From contig NZ_JALKBA010000003.1 in the NCBI RefSeq assembly GCF_023015805.1, positions 275,208 to 339,207 on the forward strand: a stretch of DNA of 64,000 bases, read 5' to 3'. Positions within the stretch are counted from its first letter, which is position 1, and the number at the start of each line of letters is the position of its first letter. A model generated the notes under the pieces. The model was not told where the DNA came from. It made no database searches and saw only the letters and a list, made by a program, of their open reading frames with translations. This stretch comes from Cellulophaga sp. F20128 (GTDB taxonomy: Bacteria; Bacteroidota; Bacteroidia; Flavobacteriales; Flavobacteriaceae). The translations under genes and the position numbers were made by a program. Below, piece by piece: positions 28,689 to 36,985 of this stretch.

Positions 28689-29132
28689 TTAAATTCTGAA
28701 TAAAAAATTATCCTTGTTTAAATTTGAGGTATGGTATTGCCAATTCAATTGTAATACTTTATCAATGGCATTTTTTAAATCTGCAAAATTACTGGGTTTG
28801 TTAATATAAATATTTGCCCCGTTTACAAATGTATTTTCAATATCCTTTTCCGAAGATGATGTGGAGTAAATGGCAACAGGTATTGCTTTTAAATTACAAC
28901 TGCTCCGAATTTCTGTTAGACATTCCATTCCGTTTTTTAAAGGCATATTTAAATCCAAAAAAATAAGGTGTGGCGTAGTTTCCGTTCTTATTAAATGCTC
29001 CATCAACTCTTTGCCATTTTTAAATAAAGAAAGATTTGTTTTTATTTTTAAATCGCTCAACGCCTTTTGAAACAACCATCTGTCATCTTCATCGTCATCG
29101 GCTAGTAAAATATTTAAAATTTTCAGGGACAT
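28689..29132 (-). CDS. Rcp1-like single-domain response regulator
   Basis: 147 aa receiver only. Acidic pocket ADDDEDD (11-17), phosphorylatable Asp60 in FLDLNMP, Thr/Ser91 region and Lys112 in NKP. This short CheY/Rcp1 type without output domain normally relays phosphate to or from phytochrome-like kinases. First gene of the pair with the kinase at 28682. Confidence 0.92.
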   Translation of the reverse strand: MSLKILNILLADDDEDDRWLFQKALSDLKIKTNLSLFKNGKELMEHLIRTETTPHLIFLDLNMPLKNGMECLTEIRSSCNLKAIPVAIYSTSSSEKDIENTFVNGANIYINKPSNFADLKNAIDKVLQLNWQYHTSNLNKDNFLFRI

Positions 29133-29179
29133 AAATATAATTGTATTTAGAACACAAGCAAATGGGTTCCTTATTTAAA

Positions 29180-29731
29180 TTAAATATTAAATTCTTTTCG
29201 TTTTTTAATAATTTTTTGAAATGTGGAAGGCGTTAAGCCCGTCGTTTTTTTAAATTGACCAGATAAGTGGGCAACACTGCTATAATTAAGTCTATAGGCA
29301 ATTTCAGTTAAGGTTAAATCAGTATTCGCAATTAATTCTTTAGCTTGATCTACTTTTTTTAGTATCACAAAATTCTCAATAGAGGTATACGTGCTCTCTG
29401 AAAAAAGATTGGACAAATAGGCGTAGGAATAATTTAACTTATCCGCCAAGTAGGATGATATTTTGTAAAGGTTTGCTTCCTCATCGGCTAACATTTCATT
29501 AATGGTATCTTTAATTCGCTGCACCAATTCTGTTTTTTGGTCATCTATAATAGTAATCCCGTAGGTAGATAGCGATTCAGCCAATACTAATTGCTGTTCA
29601 GTTGTCAGTTTATTTTTAAATGAAATTTCTTGGGTATTTTCTATGGTATAATCAAACCCCAACCTATCCAATTGCTCCTTTAAAATAGCATTGCGGGTAA
29701 TGTTTAGATTAAATGTTACATAAATTTTCAT
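29180..29731 (-). CDS. AraC-type HTH regulator with short N-terminal domain
   Basis: 183 aa. The N-terminal 65 residues form a small beta-alpha domain (MKIYVTFNLNITRNAILKEQL) seen in Bacteroidetes AraC proteins beside two-component systems. The C-terminal half is a complete AraC DNA-binding domain (LYKISSYLADKLNYSYAYLSNLF; LTLTEIAYRLNYSSVAHLSGQFKKTTGLTPS). It lies 47 bp upstream of the receiver gene on the same strand, so it may be the output of that phosphorelay. Confidence 0.88.
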   Translation of the reverse strand: MKIYVTFNLNITRNAILKEQLDRLGFDYTIENTQEISFKNKLTTEQQLVLAESLSTYGITIIDDQKTELVQRIKDTINEMLADEEANLYKISSYLADKLNYSYAYLSNLFSESTYTSIENFVILKKVDQAKELIANTDLTLTEIAYRLNYSSVAHLSGQFKKTTGLTPSTFQKIIKKRKEFNI

Positions 29732-29899
29732 AAAACCACCTTACTTTAGTAAAATACAATAGAATTAGAATAGCTATATAAAAAAAAACAGCGCGTAGCG
29801 AAAGTAATCTTTTTAATTTTTAATTTTTAGCAAAAATTATTATTTTTTAACCATTACATTTTTTATTAATTGATGATTAATTCCAAAGCATAAAATACT

Positions 29900-30436
29900 A
29901 TGAAGCTAAGCAAACAAAACAAACGGGCAATAATAGGAGGCTTTATTTCTTTAGCAATAATGCTATTAGGGGGCATCCTTATTGGCAGATTAAGTGGGTA
30001 TGAAGCCAAAGTTCTTATAAAAAATTCCTTGGATGGTATGAACACCTTGTGCAATACCATAGCACTGGCATCTGCAACCATTTTAGCCTTATTACTTACT
30101 TTATTGGGCTTAAGTTCTAATTCTAAATCGCGTTTAAAAGCAGATCATTATTATCATGTATTGCAGATTGCGAAATTAGATACGGCTGTTTTTATTGCTG
30201 CAGTAATTAGTTTTTTACTGTTTAATTTACCAATTACAGAATCGGAAAATGTACCAAACAATTGGTACAACGCCTTGTATTATATTTCATTGGGAATATC
30301 TAGCTTATTAAGCGCAGGCTTAATTGTGGTGGTTTTAATGCTATACAATACAGTAGTTAATATTATAAAAATTGTGGGACTGGGTATGACGGATCATCCG
30401 TTAACTATAACTGAAGACGAGGAAGAAGAAGAATAA
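29900..30436 (+). CDS. Four-helix membrane protein of unknown function
   Basis: 178 aa with hydrophobic segments at about 10-28, 48-70, 92-111 and 126-155, and an acidic C-terminal tail EDEEEEE. No named domain recognised. Divergent from the AraC gene at 29731; a terminator shared with the DUF2383 gene follows. Confidence 0.75.
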   Translation: MKLSKQNKRAIIGGFISLAIMLLGGILIGRLSGYEAKVLIKNSLDGMNTLCNTIALASATILALLLTLLGLSSNSKSRLKADHYYHVLQIAKLDTAVFIAAVISFLLFNLPITESENVPNNWYNALYYISLGISSLLSAGLIVVVLMLYNTVVNIIKIVGLGMTDHPLTITEDEEEEE

Positions 30437-30510
30437 GTAGTGCAAAGAAAATAGTGTTTATGGACAAAACATAGCATATGATTAAATAAGTACAATAAGA
30501 AGCTCAACGT

Positions 30511-30550
30511 AAAATGCCCAACTAGGACTTTCCAGGTTGGGCATTTTATT
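30511..30550. terminator. Bidirectional terminator
   Basis: AAAATGCCCAAC (30511-30522) pairs perfectly with GTTGGGCATTTT (30536-30547), 13-nt loop, T-rich on both strands; between the convergent genes ending at 30436 and 30569. Confidence 0.85.
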
Positions 30551-30568
30551 ACGATGCTTACAAATATA

Positions 30569-31018
30569 CTACGCTAGATCTTCTAATTTTTTGATAGTTG
30601 CTAAATCACCTTTAATGTTGTTTACTTGATTCGTAAGTAATGTTAAGGTGCTAGGAGGTAAACTTGTTTCCTTTAAAACATCTTCATAATCATCAATCGC
30701 AGCTTTTTCTCCTGTAATAGCGGCCTCTAACATAGATTCATCGGAATCAGCAGAAAAGAACGATTTTACATCCATCCATGCTCGATGAGCCGATCCGGAT
30801 ACGCTTCCTCCTTTTTCAGCTTCCTGTCCAAAGTTTCTGATTTCTGATTCTATAGCATGACCAAATTGGTTACGTTCTTTTGATTTTCTTTCAAAATAGG
30901 CTTTAAGTGCAGGGTTATTTGTATGATCTGCCGCTTTGTGATAGCCTTGTTTTGCATCATAACTTTTTTCTAATAAAGTATTTAATTTTTCACTAACTTT
31001 TTCTGTGTATGTACTCAT
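30569..31018 (-). CDS. DUF2383 / PA2169-family four-helix-bundle protein
   Basis: 149 aa ferritin-like helical bundle: LNTLLEKSYDAKQGYHKAAD, AYFERKSKERNQFGHAIESEI, GSVSGSAHRAWMDVK and ITGEKAAIDDYEDVL are hallmarks of the DUF2383 family. Members are stress-induced; some bind metal. Preceded by a 9-bp inverted repeat at 31037-31065 in the leader. Confidence 0.9.
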   Translation of the reverse strand: MSTYTEKVSEKLNTLLEKSYDAKQGYHKAADHTNNPALKAYFERKSKERNQFGHAIESEIRNFGQEAEKGGSVSGSAHRAWMDVKSFFSADSDESMLEAAITGEKAAIDDYEDVLKETSLPPSTLTLLTNQVNNIKGDLATIKKLEDLA

Positions 31019-31036
31019 AATAGTAATTTTAAGGTT

Positions 31037-31065
31037 ATTGGTTTATTTGAAGATGCTAAACCAAT
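31037..31065 (-). repeat. Inverted repeat upstream of the DUF2383 gene
   Basis: ATTGGTTTA (31037-31045) and TAAACCAAT (31057-31065) are exact complements with an 11-nt spacer, ending 19 bp before the ATG. It could be an operator or a leader hairpin. Confidence 0.5.
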
Positions 31066-31181
31066 CAACATCATTTCTTCTGTTGTAAAATTAGAAAGTT
31101 CATAGGCTTGCTATTAATTCAATTAATTATTTTATTGATTCAAAAGATAAAATCAATACAAACAAATCTTGAATTTAGCTT

Positions 31182-31607
31182 TTAAAAGGAGAGTGCTTTT
31201 TTTATTTGCTTCCAGAAATTCAATTCCGTTTTGGTGACCGAAGTTGTTAATTTAGTCAATAATAGTAGATTGCTTTTAAACTGTTTAAATTCAGATTTAT
31301 TGCACCTATTTTCGGCAATAGGGTAATAGGCCATTCCCCAATTGGGAAATATTCTATTTTTTGTTAAGCCTTCAGCGATAAGTTCAATCTTAGTATGTCT
31401 ATGGTCTCGTTTTATCTCATTATACAATGAAATGACATCCTGCTCGTCACCTTCTAAAAGTTGATAAAATTTAGTGTTATAAAACACCAAACAGCCTGTA
31501 ATATTTAATTTTTTATTTTTTTTGTCGGCTAATGAATGTATGCTTTCTAAATCTGTCGTATTAATGGTATTAATTGAAGTAGATCTATAGGTTAATTGGT
31601 ATATCAT
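31182..31607 (-). CDS. BLUF-domain blue-light photoreceptor
   Basis: 141 aa: one BLUF domain (about 1-95) and a short helical C-terminal tail, no output domain. Photochemically essential residues match AppA by exact spacing: Tyr7, Asn31, Gln49, Trp90 and Met92 (AppA Tyr21, Asn45, Gln63, Trp104, Met106). FAD binding and blue-light switching are therefore expected. TATATTTG (31616-31623, minus) is a consensus -7 element only 8 bp before the ATG. Short BLUF proteins act through partner proteins; the partner is unknown. Confidence 0.93.
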   Translation of the reverse strand: MIYQLTYRSTSINTINTTDLESIHSLADKKNKKLNITGCLVFYNTKFYQLLEGDEQDVISLYNEIKRDHRHTKIELIAEGLTKNRIFPNWGMAYYPIAENRCNKSEFKQFKSNLLLLTKLTTSVTKTELNFWKQIKKALSF

Positions 31608-31871
31608 ATTAAATACAAATATAATTGTTTTTATTAAGAGTATTTAAGGAGAAATACAGGGCTATTGTACTGAATTGCTAATGCCATAATAAATGGATAA
31701 TTTATGAATGTTAGCTGTTTAATTCAGATTGACTTTTTCTAAGTATCTGAAATTTATTAAAAATTTGAGAGTGTAGAATGACTCCTGTTTTTATTCAAGT
31801 CAATGAGATCTTTATATGAGTTAATATTTGGGATATAATAAGTATAATATTGTATTATAAAACTTAGAACT

Positions 31872-32174
31872 ATGCAAATTATATATGAATATGACAATGT
31901 TAACAGTAGCGAAAATTTAGAAAGCTTTGCGGCCGAAAAATTAAATAAATTAGAGGAAAAATTTGATTTTGTACATAGAGCAGATGTCTTCTTTAAAAAA
32001 GAAAATACAACAGCTACTGAAACGGGTTCAATATGCAATATTAGATTGAGTATGCCTGGTCCAAGAATCTTTGCCGAAGCATCACATGCTAATTTTCAGC
32101 AATCTATTTCAGAGTCTATTAACGATTTGGAAAGACAATTGCGTAAGCATAAAGAAAAAATGAGAAATTATTAA
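31872..32174 (+). CDS. hpf: HPF/RaiA-type ribosome hibernation factor
   Basis: 100 aa short HPF: beta-alpha fold with ENLESFAAEKLNKLEEKFDFVHRADVFFKKEN and the basic C-terminal helix DLERQLRKHKEKMRNY. Binds the decoding channel of 30S subunits to inactivate ribosomes in stasis. The inverted repeat TATAATA-TTG-TATTATA lies just upstream (about 31845-31861). Fits the stress-island context. Confidence 0.9.
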   Translation: MQIIYEYDNVNSSENLESFAAEKLNKLEEKFDFVHRADVFFKKENTTATETGSICNIRLSMPGPRIFAEASHANFQQSISESINDLERQLRKHKEKMRNY

Positions 32175-32393
32175 TTTTAAAACACCGATAGGTTTTTATA
32201 TTGAATTTCTTGCCATAAATCAGGAAACCAATTTGTTTAATGAAGTAACTTAGGGTTCCTTTTGTGGGTGGTATACGTCTAAATTAAGATTACAAACGAT
32301 GATTAAATGTAACTACTGAAATTTATTTTTAATTCATTCCTCATCAAAGTAGGTCTCATTTAATTTGCATCGGCCTTTTTTAAAATTTTTAAA

Positions 32394-33674
32394 ATGTTCA
32401 AGACTATTTTAAAATTCATCAAGAAGAAGTATAAAGATGTAATACACAGTATTGCTTTTTATCCTGTCTTAATTAGTTTTTCCTTTTTAATATTGGCTAT
32501 TGTAGGTTTGCAAGTTGAGCATTTGGGTTGGATTAATGGTTTGAAGAAAGACATTCCATACCTTTTTATAGAAGATTATGAAACGGCACGTTCCATTTTA
32601 TCAACTATTATTAGTGGTATTTTATCGCTTACTGTATTTAGTTTTACTATGGTAATGGTCGTTTTAAATCAGGCTTCTTCCAATTTCTCGCCAAGGCTAT
32701 TACCCAATCTTATATCCAATAAAAAACATCAAATTATCTTAGGAATATACATAGGCACCTTACTCTATTGTATTTTTGTTTTGATCTCGTTAGGTGCCTA
32801 TGGGATCGACTCAAAATCCCTTGGATTGTCTACTATGATTGCTGCGATATCAAGTTTTGTTTGCATTGGTCTGTTTGTGTATTTTATTGATAGTATTTCA
32901 AAGGCCATTCAGATACATAATATTATAGATAGAATTTATGAGTCTAGTAGCAATTATCTAAAGAAAAGAAGAGATACTCAAAAAACAAACAAGGCCGCAC
33001 ATACTATAATTAATACGGAAAATTGGAGAGCGCTTACAATAAGTAAAACGGGATATTTTAGAGGTTTTGATGTTTCACTTATAAAGGATTCTTTAATAGA
33101 AAAAGACATTCAAATTGAAATAATTCCATATATCAATCAACATATCTGGAACGGAAATCCCATCCTAAAAATTAAAGGAGATCTTACAAATGAAGAAGAT
33201 GATAATCTAATTTTTTGTTGTAGTATATCTTCCGATAGGCATGAAGGAGATAGAGGTATTACAGGAATGATAAAATTAATGGAAATTGCAGTGAAGGCAA
33301 TGTCGCCAGGAATTAATGATCCTGGAACGGCTATTGATGCCATTAATAAAATTGGATTATTATTGAGTGAATTTCTACAGTTTCCTAGCATTACTTCCAA
33401 AACTGTGGCAAACAAGTCTCTTGTTATTGTAGAAAATTCTATTTCGGCAAAAGAGCTTATGCGAATTTTAATACAACCTATTCGCTTGTACTCAAAACAA
33501 GATAATTCCGTACTCTATGTGCTTATTAAGTCCCTGCAGTTTATTGTAAACATTCCTTCTATTTCACCTTTAAATAAGGAAATTGTAAAAATTGAACTGG
33601 ATGCTCTTGCATTTGATATTGATAAAAATATTGATAACAAATTGGACAAAGAGCATTTAATGAAATTGTTTTGA
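32394..33674 (+). CDS. DUF2254 membrane protein
   Basis: 426 aa. Four transmembrane segments in the first half (about 18-40, 62-88, 108-135, 145-170), then a large soluble domain with the family's conserved block ALGAMSPGINDPGTAIDAI-like segment (AVKAMSPGINDPGTAIDAINKIG). DUF2254 function is unknown. Stand-alone plus-strand gene. Confidence 0.88.
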   Translation: MFKTILKFIKKKYKDVIHSIAFYPVLISFSFLILAIVGLQVEHLGWINGLKKDIPYLFIEDYETARSILSTIISGILSLTVFSFTMVMVVLNQASSNFSPRLLPNLISNKKHQIILGIYIGTLLYCIFVLISLGAYGIDSKSLGLSTMIAAISSFVCIGLFVYFIDSISKAIQIHNIIDRIYESSSNYLKKRRDTQKTNKAAHTIINTENWRALTISKTGYFRGFDVSLIKDSLIEKDIQIEIIPYINQHIWNGNPILKIKGDLTNEEDDNLIFCCSISSDRHEGDRGITGMIKLMEIAVKAMSPGINDPGTAIDAINKIGLLLSEFLQFPSITSKTVANKSLVIVENSISAKELMRILIQPIRLYSKQDNSVLYVLIKSLQFIVNIPSISPLNKEIVKIELDALAFDIDKNIDNKLDKEHLMKLF

Positions 33675-33842
33675 ACCTAAATAAGGTAAGGTTAAAAGAG
33701 AACAGAACTCACCCATATAGTATAAAACGAAATTCGAATTAATAGAGGTAGGCAAGATCCAGATCGTATCTCTCCATAGCCCTATTAAAGCTACAATTGC
33801 ATAAGGTACTTTATCTATAGCCCTATGTTTAAGGAAAATAAC

Positions 33843-34220
33843 TTATTCTAGATACTTTTCAACATCAGATGGTGACTTTATCTGTAAAAATTGGTTCCCA
33901 TTAATGGCAATAGGATAGTTTACAATTATGGGATTCTTTTCGATCAGTTTTAACCAGTCATGGTCTTCTAAGTGTACTTCTTTATCTCCATATATTTGGA
34001 CAAAATCAGGGTGTTTTTGATTTACTAGTTGCGAAATATGAAGGTTTAAATTACCTGCGATTTCTACCCATTGAGTGCCAGTGACCTTAGTCTTAGAGAT
34101 ATCAATAGTTGCGATTTCTTTCTCAGAAGCTTCAACGTAAGGCAAGGTTTGTTTGCCTATTGATGTTTCTGAATTATAATACAATTTTAGTTCTCGATCG
34201 TTTTTAGCTATCACACCCAT
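33843..34220 (-). CDS. ArsC/Spx-like thioredoxin-fold protein lacking all cysteines
   Basis: 125 aa. The opening LKLYYNSETSIGKQTL and EKNPIIVNYPIAINGNQ match ArsC/Spx/YffB proteins (YHNPxCSKSR and LVxxPIVVNG), but the catalytic Cys is replaced in YNSETS and the sequence has no cysteine anywhere. Arsenate reduction or disulfide chemistry is impossible; a binding or regulatory role is inferred. It lies 59 bp downstream-adjacent to the AI-2E permease gene on the same strand. Confidence 0.75.
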   Translation of the reverse strand: MGVIAKNDRELKLYYNSETSIGKQTLPYVEASEKEIATIDISKTKVTGTQWVEIAGNLNLHISQLVNQKHPDFVQIYGDKEVHLEDHDWLKLIEKNPIIVNYPIAINGNQFLQIKSPSDVEKYLE

Positions 34221-34279
34221 TTGTTTTAATTTAAAAATTTACGTTTTAGACCCTAACCATTGTCTATTAAATTTGTTGT

Positions 34280-35296
34280 TTATACTAGCTCTGTATCACT
34301 ATACTCTTTCTTATAGATCTTTATCACCACAAGAAAGAGGCTCACCAATAGAGGCCCAAAAATTAACCCGATAAACCCAAATAATGGCACGCCAATAACT
34401 ACACCAATTACGGTAATTAAGGGGTGTACATTATCTAATTTTTTCAATACAAAAAGTCTAATAATATTATCTGTTGCTCCTACAATGAGTATTCCATACA
34501 ACAAAATAGCCCATGCTTCAAAAACATCACCATTGGCGTAGGTTAGGATAAAAGCCGGTACAATACCTAACAATCCTCCTACAAAGGGAATCATAGATCC
34601 AATGGTGACCATAACGAACCAAAAAACTGGATTCTCAATTCCGAAAATTAAAAACCCAATAAGAGCAACAAGACCTTGTGCAATAGCAACAAGCGGAATA
34701 CCCAAGGCATTAGAACGGACCATAGTGTTGATGTCTGCACCTATAATTTTTAAATTTTCGTTTTTTAAAGGAATGTATTCATACAAACTTTCTTTTAATT
34801 TTCTTCGATTTGTAAGCATGTAATAGAGTAAAAAATACATGATAAAAATTGAAAGAAAAGTCTCGAAAGTGCCTCCAGCAAAACTTTGTAGCTTGGTAGA
34901 AACCATAGAAGAAACTTCCGAGCTGTCGATCTGAGAAGTTAAATCGAAGCCCAAATAACGCTCAATATTTTCTAATTGTGTTTTGAACGCATTGGTGACA
35001 CGTTCAGAATTTTGTACCACATTACTGATTTTTGTACTTAACATCAGTACAATACCGGCTAAAGGCAACAATATACAAATGATCGATAAGATTAAAAGTA
35101 CAACGGCGGCAAGTTCAGTATTCCATCCTTTTTTAACTAATTTCTTCAGCGGTTTTCGCAGTAGCACATACATTGTTATAGCTCCTAAAACCCCCGATAG
35201 ATAGGGTGTTATTTCAAAAAATATAAGTCCTGCCATACAGATGACAACGAATAACAAAAAAAGTTGATTGATAATTTTATGGCTGATATGTTTCAC
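34280..35296 (-). CDS. AI-2E family transporter (TqsA/PerM-like)
   Basis: 338 aa inner-membrane protein with about eight hydrophobic segments. GSMIPFVGGLLGIVPAFIL and the C-terminal VHPLITVIGVVIGVPLFGFIGLIFGPLLVS are the family signatures. Substrates vary (AI-2 export, Na+/H+ exchange), so substrate is unassigned. Starts at GTG 35296; no in-frame ATG is close. Confidence 0.88.
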   Translation of the reverse strand: MKHISHKIINQLFLLFVVICMAGLIFFEITPYLSGVLGAITMYVLLRKPLKKLVKKGWNTELAAVVLLILSIICILLPLAGIVLMLSTKISNVVQNSERVTNAFKTQLENIERYLGFDLTSQIDSSEVSSMVSTKLQSFAGGTFETFLSIFIMYFLLYYMLTNRRKLKESLYEYIPLKNENLKIIGADINTMVRSNALGIPLVAIAQGLVALIGFLIFGIENPVFWFVMVTIGSMIPFVGGLLGIVPAFILTYANGDVFEAWAILLYGILIVGATDNIIRLFVLKKLDNVHPLITVIGVVIGVPLFGFIGLIFGPLLVSLFLVVIKIYKKEYSDTELV

Positions 35297-35762
35297 GATG
35301 GATTACTATTTAAATTATTCATTGCGCCTAAGGTTTTGCTGAATTTTATTTTTTTAATGTAACCCTTAGTTTTTAAATCAAATTTAAATTGATTGGTTGT
35401 TCTTTATTAATCGCTTTGACTAACATTTTAACTGTATTGGTAATTGTAGTATTAAAATAATACAACTAAAACTGGAATCAAGAATCATTTTTCGGGCAAT
35501 TTAAGGTCTACGAAGTAATGCTTTTTGTACATAGTAGCATAAAATAGGATTCATTAGTACCAAGAGCAGTCTTAAATTTTAATTCTATGTTAGGGTTTTA
35601 GGCTGAATGATTTAGCTTAAGTTCAAAAAATAAATGTTATTTATAGATAAGTAGGCCGGGTTTTTATAAAAGATAAGCATTAACCTTATAAAAACTTATA
35701 TGAATTTGTGAATTTAATTGAATTACCTGCAGATTACCATAAAAGCGCTGCTTTAAAATTAG
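35297..35762. other. Intergenic region, 466 bp
   Basis: AT-rich sequence upstream of the AI-2E gene. The part near 35720-35762 (minus strand AATTTTAAAGCAGCGCTTTTATGG) resembles the start of the tRNA-end repeats at 35763-35981 and may be a third, decayed unit. Nothing else seen. Confidence 0.4.
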
Positions 35763-35981
35763 TCTAAACAAAAAAACGATCAAGCAAAATTGGCGTTTTT
35801 TCTAATTGTACTATTTTTTCGTGACCTCGACTGGATTGACTTCGTCTTTCCATAAAGCTCCGCTTTGAAAATAATACAAACAAAAAAACGCTCAAGCAAG
35901 CTTGGCGTTTTTTCTTATTGTACTATTTTTAGTGACCTCGACTGGATTGACTTCGTCTTTCCATAAAGCTCCGCTTTGAAA
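35763..35981 (-). repeat. Two tandem ~107-bp repeats, each with a tRNA-Arg 3'-end copy and a terminator hairpin
   Basis: Unit A (35763-35870) and unit B (35875-35981) differ at few positions. Each contains, in minus orientation, AAGCGGAGCTTTATGG-like sequence, a copy of the last 18 nt of the downstream-facing tRNA-Arg, and an AAAAAACG...CGTTTTTT hairpin. The 23 bases at 35815-35837 are identical to 36064-36086 at the tRNA 3' end. Hairpin arms vary in a compensatory way (CAAGCAAAATTG versus CAAGCAAGCTTG), which suggests selection for the fold. Origin from repeated integration at the tRNA or from decayed tRNA duplicates are both possible. Confidence 0.8.
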
Positions 35982-36004
35982 GTCCGCAAAAGAAAATTTC
36001 GCAA

Positions 36005-36050
36005 TTTAAAAAACAAAAGCAAGCTATGTTTTTTAGCTTGCTTGTTTTCA
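36005..36050 (-). terminator. Terminator downstream of tRNA-Arg
   Basis: On the minus strand AAGCAAGCTA...TAGCTTGCTT forms a 10-bp stem with a short A-rich loop, followed by TTGTTTTTTAAA. Ends the tRNA transcript about 25-65 nt after its 3' end. Confidence 0.8.
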
Positions 36051-36070
36051 ACTTTTTGTTGACTTTTTCG

Positions 36071-36144
36071 TGACCTCGACTGGATTCAAACCAGTAACCT
36101 CTTGAGCCGTAATCAAGTGCGCTATTCAGTTGCGCCACGAGGCC
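36071..36144 (-). tRNA. tRNA-Arg (anticodon ACG)
   Basis: 74-nt cloverleaf: acceptor stem GGCCTCG/CGAGGTC, D-arm GCGC...GCGC, anticodon stem CTTGA/TCAAG with loop TTACGGC, T-arm ACTGG/CCAGT with loop TTTGAAT, discriminator A. The anticodon ACG is at 36108-36110 and would be edited to ICG to read CGN. CCA is not encoded. It has its own promoter (36174-36204) and terminator. Confidence 0.97.
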
Positions 36145-36173
36145 ATTTTATTTAATCTCCCCGAATGGGGCTG

Positions 36174-36204
36174 CAAATATATTTCTTTTTACATTTACCA
36201 CAAA
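36174..36204 (-). promoter_or_regulatory. Promoter of tRNA-Arg
   Basis: On the minus strand TTTG (36201-36204), exactly 19 nt, then TATATTTG (36174-36181): a perfect Bacteroidetes housekeeping promoter. The start would fall near 36168, followed by a small CCCC..GGGG hairpin before the mature tRNA. Confidence 0.85.
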
Positions 36205-36222
36205 ATAAGAATAGGAAAATAA

Positions 36223-36735
36223 ATGAATTTTAAAGACTACATAAGGGATATAGATAATTTTCCAAAGCAAGGTGTTGTTTTTAAGGATATTACGCCATTG
36301 CTAAATGATGCTGCTATTTTAAAAAAAGCAACCAAAGCCCTACTGAATTTGGTAAATGAACATAAAATAGACAAAGTTATCGGTATGGAAAGCCGCGGTT
36401 TCTTCTTTGCAACACTATTAGCGACCGAGTTAAATGCAGGTTTTGTACCTGTTCGTAAAAAAGGAAAGTTGCCCTTTACGGTCTTATCTAAACCGTATTC
36501 TTTAGAATATGGCGATGATGCTTTGGAGATTCATGCCGATGCCATTCAGAAAAATGACCGTGTTCTAATTCATGATGATGTACTTGCAACTGGTGGAACA
36601 GCGAAAGCCGTGTGTGAACTCGTAGAAGAATTAGGAGGAGAAATTATACAGTGTAACTTCTTAATTGAATTAGATTTTCTTCAAGGAAGAGAACAACTAG
36701 AAGCGTATAAAGTAGCCTCATTAATACATTACTAA
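36223..36735 (+). CDS. apt: Adenine phosphoribosyltransferase
   Basis: 170 aa, standard Apt length. FPKQGVVFKDITPLL at the N-terminus, the hood motif GMESRGFFFATLLA, VPVRKKGKLP, and the PRPP loop VLIHDDVLATGGTAKA are complete. Salvages adenine to AMP with PRPP in the cytoplasm. Its promoter region overlaps that of the divergent tRNA-Arg; its stop overlaps a convergent small gene by 4 bp. Confidence 0.97.
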   Translation: MNFKDYIRDIDNFPKQGVVFKDITPLLNDAAILKKATKALLNLVNEHKIDKVIGMESRGFFFATLLATELNAGFVPVRKKGKLPFTVLSKPYSLEYGDDALEIHADAIQKNDRVLIHDDVLATGGTAKAVCELVEELGGEIIQCNFLIELDFLQGREQLEAYKVASLIHY

Positions 36736-36884
36736 GCAATAGCATTTGTAGTTACGTAATAGCGCCAACCAATAATGGCGAGTTCAAATTTTGTAGCCTT
36801 GCTTAAGTCCAATTGTTTTTTGCTATAAGAAGGTAGTACCGCTTTGTTGACCTTGGCTAAAAATTGAAATACACTTTTTTTCAT
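36732..36884 (-). CDS. Conserved small flavobacterial protein, 50 aa
   Basis: ATG at 36884; basic protein with MKKSVFQFLAKVNKAVLPSY, LDLSKATKF and IIGWRYYVTTNAI. This layout is familiar to me from short flavobacterial proteins sometimes mislabelled as SsrA-binding protein; it is far too short to be SmpB (about 150 aa). Convergent with apt, overlapping its stop codon by 4 bp. Function unknown. Confidence 0.7.
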   Translation of the reverse strand: MKKSVFQFLAKVNKAVLPSYSKKQLDLSKATKFELAIIGWRYYVTTNAIA

Positions 36885-36934
36885 ACGATTTTTTTAGCTT
36901 GTTGAAATTTTATTGTACAAAGATAATCATAAAA

Positions 36935-36956
36935 AAGGTTGCTGTATTGCAACCTT
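36935..36956 (-). terminator. Rho-independent terminator reading the minus strand
   Basis: AAGGTTGC-(6 nt)-GCAACCTT, perfect 8-bp stem; on the minus strand it is followed by TTTTATG giving a continuous T-run. It would end a transcript coming from 36957-37550 on the minus strand. Confidence 0.65.
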
Positions 36957-36985
36957 AGGTAGGATAGAGCCCTACGTATTTATTA

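Noticed and set aside
33843..34220. Arsenate reductase function
   Set aside because: The fold motifs are present but every catalytic cysteine is missing.
35929..36138. 69-aa minus-strand ORF ending in SSRGH repeats
   Set aside because: It is a translation through the tRNA-Arg gene and the tRNA-end repeat (GSRGYWFESSRGH is the tRNA read as protein), a known artefact.
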